From: Kiritimatiellia bacterium
Lineage (GTDB): Bacteria > Verrucomicrobiota > Kiritimatiellia > RFP12 > UBA3636
Direction of reading: 5' to 3'
DNA length: 13,681 bases
Assembly: GCA_016295275.1 (NCBI GenBank)
Contig: JAEDLN010000039.1
Span: forward strand, 1 to 13,681
The stretch's first letter is position 1. Each line of letters opens with the position of its first letter. The position numbers and the translations under genes are program-made. Under the pieces are notes generated by a model. The model searched no databases, was not told the DNA's origin, and saw only the letters and a list, made by a program, of their open reading frames with translations. Positions 7,162 to 13,681 of the stretch are shown one piece after another.

Positions 7162-10100
7162 CTAGAGTTTCGGTTCGGCGGCCAGAAGCGTGCGGGTATA
7201 TTCGTTTTTTGGGGACTCGAGCACTTGAGAGGCGGGTCCCAGCTCGACGAGTTTGCCCTTGTGGAGGACGGCGATCCGATCTGCGATCGAGCGAACGACG
7301 CCGAGGTCGTGCGTGATGAAAATGCAAGCAAGATTTCGGGATCGTCGCAGATCGCCCAACAGGTTCAGGATTTGCGCCTGAACGGAAACATCCAATGCGG
7401 AGACCGGTTCGTCGCAAATCAGGATTTCCGGTTTCATTGCGAGCGCTCTGGCAATGGAGATGCGCTGAAGCTGACCGCCGGAGAATTCATTCGGCGAACG
7501 ATCGGCGGCTTCCGGGGGAAGTCCTACGGCAGCCAACAGTTCGCAAGCGGTTTGCCTGCGGCTCTTTTGATCGATAAGTCCGTGTGCAACCAACGATTCC
7601 GTCAATTGAGAAACGATTCTGCGACGGGGATTCAGGGAGGAAAAGGGGTCTTGGAAGACCATTTGAATGGTTTGCCGTTGTGCAATCGACCGGCGGAAAG
7701 GAATCGGTTCGCCACGGAGAAGAATGGAACCGTCGTCCGGTTTTTCGAGACCGGCGATCATTCGTGCAAGGGTTGTCTTTCCGGAGCCGGATTCGCCGAC
7801 GACGGCGAGCACCTCACCCGGGAAGAGAGAAAGGGAGACCTCGTCGACGGCTCGAACGAGCGGGAATTGGCGTGTCAGCCCGTTGATTTGAAGGATCGGG
7901 GATTCGGGCGAAGAAGAGGATTCGCGACGGAAGACAGGAGAATTTTCTTTGGGGATGGGAGACGGGGCGAGAGCGTCTGCATCTCTCGTTTGGCGGAAAC
8001 AGGAAACGCAGTGGGAGGTTCCTTCGCTTGCAATCGTTGGCGGGGAAGCTGTCCGGCACGATTCGGACGCATAGGGGCAGCGTGGTTCGAATGCGCATCC
8101 TTGCGGCAAGGAAATCGGGGAGGGGAGGGAACCGGAAATCGCGTGGAGTTTTTCACCGGGGCGATGGCGGCATGGCATGGCATCGAGCAAGGCGACCGTA
8201 TAGGGGTGTTTGGGATTTGCAAAGACATCGTCGACGGTTCCCGACTCGACGATTTTTCCGGCGTACATAACGGCGATGCGCGTGCAGACGGAACGGACGA
8301 CAGCCATATTGTGCGTAATGAGAAGCAGCGATGTTTCTGCGGGGCGCACGTTTCGCATCAGCTCCAAAACCTGTGCCTGCACGGTGACATCGAGAGCGGT
8401 CGTCGGTTCATCGGCGATGATAAGCGATGGGTTTGTCATCAGAACCGATGCGATCATGACGCGCTGTTGCATTCCGCCGGAGAGTTGGAACGGATATTGG
8501 CGAAGGCAAGCATCGGGATCGGGGATTCCGCAGCGGTCGAGCCAATCGGTTGCAATTCGAAGACCTTCTGCGCGGGATATCTTTTTGTGCAGGCGAAGCG
8601 CTTCCAGCATTTGATCGCCGATCCGGTGGAGCGGAGAGAGAGCCGTCATCGGATCCTGAAAAACCATTCCAATGGAGGCACCCCGTATTTTCCGCAATTC
8701 TCGGAGCGGGAGAGAGCGAAGATCGCGACCATTCAGCAGGATTTCGCCGGAAACGCAGCGGGAAGGAGGCGACGGCACGAGCCGCAAAACGCTCATGGCG
8801 GTCACCGATTTTCCGCATCCGGATTCACCGACGATGGCGAGCGTGTCGCCGGGGTTCAAGGTCAGTGACACGCCGTTGACCGCATGCACGATTCCGGATG
8901 GCGTATCGAATTCGACGGCGAGGTTTCGGATTTCAAGGCTTGTCTTTGTGGGGAGCGACTGACAGGAAAGCTTTGGAGCGTCGGAAGTGGGGCTATTTTT
9001 GGGGGGCGCATCCAGAGCGGAAACAGGGCGAGGATCGAAAGCGTCGCGGAGGGCTTCTCCGATAAAGACACCGAGAAGAATCACGAGGAACAAAGCGAGC
9101 GACGGGTAGAGAACAAGCCACCAGGCGTCCCGAAAAGATTGGGCTTGGCTAAGCAGTTCGCCCCAGGAGGGCTGTCCGTCGGGGAGTCCGAATCCGAGGT
9201 AATCGAGAGCGGCGAGTGCGCCGATTGCTCCGACGAGCATAAATGGGAAAAGCGTAATGACGGGTGTCAGGGCGTTTGGCAGGATATGCGCGAACATGAT
9301 GCGGGCATGGCGCAATGCCTGGCAGCGGGCGGCATCGACAAACGGAAGGTTCCGGAGGCGCAGAAATTCTGCCCGGATGTAGGCGGCGACACCGATCCAG
9401 TTGAAGATTGCATAGCAAAAGAGCAAGAGTCCGAATCCTCGGCCGAATGTATTCCCGAGGAAGATCATCACATAGAGGAAAGGGATTGCGGACCAGATTT
9501 CGGTAAAGCGCTGACCGGCGAGATCGGTCCAGCCGGCGAAGTATCCCTGAATGGAACCGGCGAGAATGCCGAGCAGGAGAGAGGTAAGCGTCAGGAGCAG
9601 ACCGAATGCGAGCGAGGTAAACGTGGCATAGAGAACGCGGGCGAGGACGTCGTGTCCTGCGGCATCGAATCCGAAGGGGTGACCGGGAATCGGGCGGAAC
9701 GGGAAGGCTGCCTGTTCCAAAACGAGAGCATCGTGGGATGCGGCATGAACGGGAAGGGGGGCGGCCGTCCGCCAATTGGCGGGACGGATATCGACGCGAA
9801 CGGCATCCGGCGCGGAAGCACGCGGTTTATAGGCGGGGAGGCGCAGGGAGACATCCGATGAAATCGCTTCAAAGGCGGGGGCGGGCTCATTCCGGAGGCG
9901 GGCTTCGATTGCGGGCCGGACGGCAGCGAAAGAAGGGTTCGAAAGGAATCCGGAGAAATCGTTTGTGCTTCCGGCGGTCCGGGCGATTTGGAGTCCGGAG
10001 TCGGAAGGCGTCAGCCAAAGTGCGGCAACGGGGTAGCGGACGGTATTTCCGGCGACCGGGCGGAGGAAGGGATCGAGCGTCTCGGTCGAGAAAACGGATT

Positions 10101-10389
10101 GGGAGCCGCTTTGGTGGATCGGAAAGACGGCTCGCACGCCGGGGCGTCGTGCGGCGGCATTCCAGTCGGCCACGGGGAGCGGGGAGCCGTTACCGAGGAC
10201 GTCATTTTGCGTACAGTTGGAGAAGATCGGGAAGAAGACCCTTCCTTCCGGCGTCATCAGGAAAAGGGGTTTGTCGTTGCTGATAAGCGGCGCGCATGCG
10301 GAAAGCAGGAACAGCAGACAGAGAATCCAGAGCGAATAGTATCCGCGTCGATTGGAGCGAAAGCGTTGTAGAGCGGCAGAACGGAGCAT
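7162..10389 (-). CDS. yejEF: Fused YejE-type permease and YejF-type double ATPase
   Basis: One 1075-residue frame holding three parts of a peptide ABC importer. Residues 1-455 match YejE: NRRGYYSLWI and ISNDKPL at the start, a periplasmic insert (about 36-240) larger than in E. coli YejE, then the permease core with EAA-like loop 351-372 and LDYLGFGLPDGQPSWGELL. Residues 484-800 are the OppD-like ATPase: Walker A GESGCGKS (521-528), LSGGMQQR (636-643), Walker B with D660/E661, H693, and the C-terminal cysteine motif C765, C771, C778, C797. Residues 832-1075 are the OppF-like ATPase: GESGSGKT (865-872), FSGGQLQR (969-976), D993/E994, H1027. In E. coli yejE and yejF are separate genes and only the two ATPases are fused. 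Here the joint is a C6A5 run (8996-9006), so an indel must be considered. The start ATG lies two bases after the yejB stop and has no Shine-Dalgarno. In E. coli the Yej system imports peptides, including microcin C. Confidence 0.92.
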   Translation of the reverse strand: MLRSAALQRFRSNRRGYYSLWILCLLFLLSACAPLISNDKPLFLMTPEGRVFFPIFSNCTQNDVLGNGSPLPVADWNAAARRPGVRAVFPIHQSGSQSVFSTETLDPFLRPVAGNTVRYPVAALWLTPSDSGLQIARTAGSTNDFSGFLSNPSFAAVRPAIEARLRNEPAPAFEAISSDVSLRLPAYKPRASAPDAVRVDIRPANWRTAAPLPVHAASHDALVLEQAAFPFRPIPGHPFGFDAAGHDVLARVLYATFTSLAFGLLLTLTSLLLGILAGSIQGYFAGWTDLAGQRFTEIWSAIPFLYVMIFLGNTFGRGFGLLLFCYAIFNWIGVAAYIRAEFLRLRNLPFVDAARCQALRHARIMFAHILPNALTPVITLFPFMLVGAIGALAALDYLGFGLPDGQPSWGELLSQAQSFRDAWWLVLYPSLALFLVILLGVFIGEALRDAFDPRPVSALDAPPKNSPTSDAPKLSCQSLPTKTSLEIRNLAVEFDTPSGIVHAVNGVSLTLNPGDTLAIVGESGCGKSVTAMSVLRLVPSPPSRCVSGEILLNGRDLRSLPLRELRKIRGASIGMVFQDPMTALSPLHRIGDQMLEALRLHKKISRAEGLRIATDWLDRCGIPDPDACLRQYPFQLSGGMQQRVMIASVLMTNPSLIIADEPTTALDVTVQAQVLELMRNVRPAETSLLLITHNMAVVRSVCTRIAVMYAGKIVESGTVDDVFANPKHPYTVALLDAMPCRHRPGEKLHAISGSLPSPISLPQGCAFEPRCPYASESCRTASPPTIASEGTSHCVSCFRQTRDADALAPSPIPKENSPVFRRESSSSPESPILQINGLTRQFPLVRAVDEVSLSLFPGEVLAVVGESGSGKTTLARMIAGLEKPDDGSILLRGEPIPFRRSIAQRQTIQMVFQDPFSSLNPRRRIVSQLTESLVAHGLIDQKSRRQTACELLAAVGLPPEAADRSPNEFSGGQLQRISIARALAMKPEILICDEPVSALDVSVQAQILNLLGDLRRSRNLACIFITHDLGVVRSIADRIAVLHKGKLVELGPASQVLESPKNEYTRTLLAAEPKL
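8993..9011 (-). other. Homopolymer hinge between permease and ATPase
   Basis: On the coding strand this reads ATGCGCCCCCCAAAAATAG. It holds an out-of-frame ATG (9011-9009), a run of six C and five A, and an out-of-frame TAG (8995-8993). As given, the permease frame passes through as GCG CCC CCC AAA AAT. With one extra C or A, the permease would end at the TAG, and the ATG would open the ATPase frame (M-R-P-P-K-N-S), a 20-base overlap of two genes. No in-frame ATG, GTG or TTG lies between the run and the first ATPase strand, so the ATPase has no other good start. Confidence 0.85.
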
Positions 10390-10391
10390 GG

Positions 10392-11438
10392 CTAACGATC
10401 AAAGCGAATACGCGGGTCGATCAGAACATAGCAAAAATCCGACAGGATTTGGCCGAGGAGTCCAAGAACCGAGGTTACGGACATTAACCCGAGAAAGACG
10501 GGGTAATCGCGTGTTTCGAGCGATTCGAGAGCGAGGCGGCCCATTCCCGGAATATCGAAGACGTTTTCGATAATGACCGAGCCGGCGAACATGAGCGTCA
10601 GAATTCCGCCGAATCCGGTTGCCACGGGGATCAGGGCATTTCGCAAGGCATGGCGCCAAACGGCATGCCGGAGTGTTGCGCCTTTGGCGAGGATGGTCCG
10701 GATGTAGTTGGCGCTCATTTGGTCGAGGAGGGTATTCTTTACGAGCAATGTCAGCATTGCGAAGGAGCCGATCATGTAGCAAAGAACCGGCAGGAGCATA
10801 TGTCGAAACCGATCGACGAACCGATCTGCCGCGGAGAGTCCGAGAGCGTTTTCGGATTCGATTCCGCCGAGCGGCAAGACATCCCAAAGTCCGTCCACGG
10901 TTCCGCAGAAAAGCATTTTCACCAACATGCCGAAAGCGAATGGAGGAATCGCATAACCGACAAAGACGACCAAAGAAGAGCCCAGATCGAATGGCGTGCC
11001 GCGCCGGAGCGCCTTTGCGATGCCGAGGGGAATGCAGACAAGATAGGTCAGGAAGAAGCCCGGGATTCCGAACCAGAGCGAAACGGGGATACGGGCGCGG
11101 ATCAGTTCCCAGGCCGTTTTATCGGTATAATGGTAGGAGCGGGTACGAAGACCGCAGCAATCCTTGACAAGCCAATTGAAGTATCGGACCGGGACGGGGC
11201 GATCGAAGCCGTAGTGGGCATTGAGTTGTTCGCGTAGCTGACCGGAAAGATCGACAGGAGACTCGGCGGCGTTTTGGGATGCGGCCGGTGCGTTTCCGCT
11301 GCCGAGACCTCGAATTGCCATCAGGCTCTGTTCGACGGGGCCGCCCGGAACGAATTGCGTCAGACAGAAGCACATCATCGTGATTCCGAGAAAGGTCGGA
11401 ATCACGAGTGCGAAACGTCTGAGAAAGTATCGAAACAC
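10392..11438 (-). CDS. yejB: Peptide ABC transporter permease YejB
   Basis: A 348-residue inner-membrane permease, partner of the YejE half, belonging to the binding-protein-dependent DppB/OppB group. It follows E. coli YejB (364 residues) closely: FRYFLRRFALVIPTFLGI at the start, FVPGGPVEQ, HYGFDRPVPVRYF, IPLGIAKALRRGTPFD, VGYAIPPFAFGML, LVKNTLLDQMSANYIRT, the EAA-like loop with its glycine (about 246-269), and RDYPV and DPRIRFD at the end. About six membrane segments are expected. The frame is open back into truB, but homology begins at the GTG at 11438, 38 bases after the truB stop, so I use that start. A CTG overlapping the truB stop (11480-11478) is the alternative. No Shine-Dalgarno is seen. 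The stop is two bases before the YejEF start, so the two are certainly one operon. The binding protein YejA is not in the window. Confidence 0.92.
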   Translation of the reverse strand: MFRYFLRRFALVIPTFLGITMMCFCLTQFVPGGPVEQSLMAIRGLGSGNAPAASQNAAESPVDLSGQLREQLNAHYGFDRPVPVRYFNWLVKDCCGLRTRSYHYTDKTAWELIRARIPVSLWFGIPGFFLTYLVCIPLGIAKALRRGTPFDLGSSLVVFVGYAIPPFAFGMLVKMLFCGTVDGLWDVLPLGGIESENALGLSAADRFVDRFRHMLLPVLCYMIGSFAMLTLLVKNTLLDQMSANYIRTILAKGATLRHAVWRHALRNALIPVATGFGGILTLMFAGSVIIENVFDIPGMGRLALESLETRDYPVFLGLMSVTSVLGLLGQILSDFCYVLIDPRIRFDR

Positions 11439-11476
11439 GGCGGCAGACGGCGGAGGAAGGGCGGTTTTGGGACGGA

Positions 11477-12229
11477 TCAGTTTTTCAAGAGAGAAGCATC
11501 GCCGAGAACGGACAATGGGAGGATTTTCGTGTGGAGGTCTGCGCGCGGAAGGAGCTTCAAGTCTTCGAAGGAAATGGCATTTTCGAGCGAAAATTTTCCG
11601 CATGCAAGCCGGCGGAGCGATGTCATATGGGCATGGCAGCCGAGGAGTTCGCCGATATCGTGGCACAGCGTGCGGATATACGTTCCTTTCGTGCAGGAAA
11701 CGGTAAAGGTGGCATTTGGATTCTCGAAAGAATCAAGTGAAAACCTGTAGACATGGATCAAGCGCGGCTTACGCTCCACCTCTTCGCCCCGGCGAGCCAG
11801 TTTATAGAGCGGTTCGCCGTTGAGTTTGATAGCGGAAACCATGGGAGGCGTCTGCAGAACATCGCCGGTGAATTCCTTTTGGATGACGTCGCGAAGCTGC
11901 TCTTCTGTGACAGCGGACGGATCGGCTTCTGCGACCGTTTCGCCCTCCCAATCCTGCGTATTCGTTTCCCGACCCAAACGAAGCGAGCCTTGATAGACCT
12001 TGTCGCCCCCCATGACTTGGTCTTGCGCGCGGGTTCCGCGACCGATCAAGAGCACGAGTAGTCCAGTCGCTCCGGGATCGAGAGTACCGCCGTGTCCGAC
12101 CTTTTTGAGGTTGAACATCCGGCGAACGGAGACGACAACCGTGCTGGAAGTAATTCCGGCGGGTTTATCGACGAGCAGGATTCCATCGGGATCTTGGGAA
12201 GGCGGCATGGAAGAAGGGGCAAAATGCAT
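11477..12229 (-). CDS. truB: tRNA pseudouridine-55 synthase TruB
   Basis: A 250-residue enzyme that converts uridine 55 in the T-loop of nearly all tRNAs to pseudouridine. Visible marks: DGILLVDKPAGITS near the start, the catalytic motif GHGGTLDPGATGLL with nucleophile D51, the conserved tyrosine Y79 in KVYQG, TPPMVSAIKLNGEPLYKLAR, GTYIRTLCHDIGELLG and AHMTSLRRLACGKF. It is shorter than E. coli TruB (314), and the C-terminal RNA-binding (PUA-like) extension is missing or nearly so; shorter forms occur in many bacteria. The ATG at 12229 is 17 bases after the chloride channel gene. A second ATG at 12208 (MPPSQDPDG) would remove seven weak residues and cannot be excluded. Neither has a Shine-Dalgarno; both follow pyrimidine-rich sequence. 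It is probably co-transcribed with its neighbours on both sides. Confidence 0.95.
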   Translation of the reverse strand: MHFAPSSMPPSQDPDGILLVDKPAGITSSTVVVSVRRMFNLKKVGHGGTLDPGATGLLVLLIGRGTRAQDQVMGGDKVYQGSLRLGRETNTQDWEGETVAEADPSAVTEEQLRDVIQKEFTGDVLQTPPMVSAIKLNGEPLYKLARRGEEVERKPRLIHVYRFSLDSFENPNATFTVSCTKGTYIRTLCHDIGELLGCHAHMTSLRRLACGKFSLENAISFEDLKLLPRADLHTKILPLSVLGDASLLKN

Positions 12230-12246
12230 AGGAGAACGGAGACGGA

Positions 12247-13681
12247 TTAACGCGCGGAGGACATTTCGAGTTGGTAGGCGGCTGCGATATCGTTATGGGT
12301 CAAAATACCGAGGGGCCTGCGGGGAAGGGCGGAGGAAACGACAACGATACCCTCGGCGTTGTCGATATCCATTTTTGCCAAAACGGAGCGAAGGTGTTCG
12401 TTTTCGAAGACGACGGGATGTTCCTTGAGCGTCAGGTCGTCCAGCAGCATTGTCTGGCGGAAGATCGGATCGGCCGTAAGGACGGTCGACAGATCGCTTT
12501 TTGCGACAACGGCGACGAGCGCCTGATCGCTTCCGACGACGGGGAAGATCTCCTGTTTCGAGGAGGAGAGACGATCGACGAGCATGGAAAGAGGGGTATT
12601 GCGATCCACGGACAGGAACGACTGATTTCCGGGGCGGGAATTCAGGATGTCCTTGACGGTAAAAGCACCCAAGGTTCCGGAGACCAGCGAGCTCCGATGG
12701 ACGGGAGCTTCAAAACGGTTTGGCAGCTGGCTCCGGTAGAGAGAAACCTTTCGGGAGAGCATATAGGCGATGATGCAAACCCACATGGAAGGCACCAGCA
12801 GCTTGTAGTTCCCGGTCATTTCGCCGATCATGAGAATCGTCGAGATGGGCGTTTTGGCGGCGCAACCGAAAAAGGCAACCATTCCGACGAGAACGAAGGA
12901 GCCGATGGAGATTTGCCAATCCGGGAAGAAGGTTGCGAAGAGCATACCGACGGCGCCGCCGAGCGAGCCGCCGATGACAAGGGCCGGGCCGAAAATACCG
13001 CCGGATCCGCCTGATCCGACGGAAAAAGCCGTCGTGAGGGTTTTCAGGAAGAAAACGCCGAGCAAGGTCCAGAACCAATCGGGATGGGCTGTAACGGTGT
13101 ATTCCGAATCGAAGCGAAGGGCGCACTGGATTGTTCCGTATCCGGAACCGAGGGCTCGGACAAAAAGCACGCCGATCAATCCGGTTCCGAGGGCGCCGAT
13201 GACGGGGCGCACCCAAACGGGGAGTCGGGATTTTGCGAATTTTTCCTGGGTCGTATAGAAACACCACGTATAGAAGCGGGCGCCATACGAAAGGATGATT
13301 GCGAGGACGATATAGAGCACGAGTTGTGCAGGGCGGTCGTAGTTGACCTGCGGCGTATCGAACAGCGGGCGGAAGCCAAAGACCCATGAAAACAGGGAAT
13401 AGCTGGTGACGGAGGCGACGATAGAGGGGACGAGCACCTCGTATTCCAGATCGAGATCGCGGTAGAGCAGTTCGGCGGCGAAGATGGCACCTGCGAGCGG
13501 CGCGTGGAAGAGGGCGGCGACACCGGCTCCCATACCGGCGGCCATCAGCTTTCGACGGGAGCTGACGGAGAGTTTCAAGGCATTGGCCAGCATGGAACCG
13601 AATCCGGCGCCGATTTGCGTAATCGGACCCTCGCAACCGGCAGATCCTCCGGTTCCGATCAGGATAGAGGTTGCCACTGCT
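12247..13681 (-). CDS. CLC chloride channel/antiporter with CBS domains, 5' end missing
   Basis: The C-terminal 477 residues of a CLC-family membrane protein that moves chloride or a related anion, alone or in exchange for protons. The gene runs off the right edge; the GTG at 13677 is an internal Val. Compared with CLC-ec1 about 130 N-terminal residues are missing, including the GSGIP ion motif. Counting from that Val as 1, the filter GTGGSAGCEGP keeps the gating glutamate (E16), followed by FHAPLAGAIFAAEL, GSGGSGGIFGP (221-231) and Tyr 305 in the last membrane helix. The proton-path glutamate of CLC-ec1 (E203) corresponds to Leu 70. Two CBS domains follow (about 340-400 and 408-470), which in other CLC proteins bind nucleotides and regulate opening. 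The TAA stop is 17 bases before truB. Substrate and channel-versus-antiporter mode are open. Confidence 0.93.
   Translation of the reverse strand, partial: AVATSILIGTGGSAGCEGPITQIGAGFGSMLANALKLSVSSRRKLMAAGMGAGVAALFHAPLAGAIFAAELLYRDLDLEYEVLVPSIVASVTSYSLFSWVFGFRPLFDTPQVNYDRPAQLVLYIVLAIILSYGARFYTWCFYTTQEKFAKSRLPVWVRPVIGALGTGLIGVLFVRALGSGYGTIQCALRFDSEYTVTAHPDWFWTLLGVFFLKTLTTAFSVGSGGSGGIFGPALVIGGSLGGAVGMLFATFFPDWQISIGSFVLVGMVAFFGCAAKTPISTILMIGEMTGNYKLLVPSMWVCIIAYMLSRKVSLYRSQLPNRFEAPVHRSSLVSGTLGAFTVKDILNSRPGNQSFLSVDRNTPLSMLVDRLSSSKQEIFPVVGSDQALVAVVAKSDLSTVLTADPIFRQTMLLDDLTLKEHPVVFENEHLRSVLAKMDIDNAEGIVVVSSALPRRPLGILTHNDIAAAYQLEMSSAR

Noticed and set aside
7129..8868. 579-codon open plus-strand frame
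   Set aside because: It lies wholly antisense to the two ATPase domains of yejEF, whose motifs are intact. The translation is low in structure and matches no family; it is a by-product of GC-rich codon use.
10294..10305. Lipobox-like LLSAC near the start of YejEF
   Set aside because: It lies within the first membrane helix and matches the same region of YejE permeases, which are not lipoproteins.
11126..11131. Perfect TATAAT on the plus strand
   Set aside because: It is inside yejB on the antisense strand, has no -35 partner at the right distance, and no gene follows.
11439..11666. N-terminal extension of yejB inside truB
   Set aside because: The extra 76 residues are basic, Pro-rich and antiparallel to no known domain; they overlap truB in another frame, and YejB homology starts at the GTG at 11438.

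Overview
The window is a gene-dense, GC-rich stretch of a diderm (Gram-negative-type) bacterial chromosome. It carries housekeeping and envelope genes, with no sign of phage, insertion sequences, CRISPR arrays, tRNA or rRNA. The inner/outer envelope logic (periplasmic metal-binding protein, MurJ flippase, Yej-type peptide importer) fits a diderm. The clade cannot be fixed from sequence alone. The gene mix and the scarcity of Shine-Dalgarno sites would fit the PVC/Verrucomicrobiota side of the tree, but that is a guess.

Layout. A rightward operon (1-2746) holds the 3' end of thiE, a ZnuA-like metal-binding protein and murJ. It meets a large leftward hrpA RNA helicase gene (2743-6510) head-on. 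The two genes share one CTAG palindrome as both stop codons. A 276-bp divergent region (6511-6786) follows, with a good sigma70-type promoter facing right, and then a small HU-type DNA-binding protein gene (6787-7086). A strong 16-bp intrinsic terminator (7111-7149) separates it from a leftward operon covering the rest of the window. In order of transcription that operon is: a CLC chloride channel/antiporter with two CBS domains (5' end cut by the window edge), truB, yejB, and a 1075-codon gene that joins a YejE-type permease to a complete YejF-type double ATPase.

The most interesting object is this yejE-yejF fusion. Read as given, it makes one polypeptide with the permease and both nucleotide-binding domains, so YejB plus this protein would be a whole ABC importer core in two chains. 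The fusion joint is a C6A5 homopolymer. One extra base in that run would end the permease at once at a TAG. It would also bring an existing ATG 15 bases upstream of that TAG into frame with the ATPase, recreating a normal overlapping yejE/yejF pair. The joint is therefore a recent single-base fusion, a slippage-controlled switch, or a sequencing error, and reads or homologues could decide which.

Other points of note: most starts in the window lack a Shine-Dalgarno sequence and several have CC directly before the start codon; the CLC protein has Leu where the proton-path glutamate of CLC-ec1 lies; the ZnuA-like protein has Ser where the usual fourth metal ligand Asp lies; and no YejA or Znu permease/ATPase partner is present in the window.
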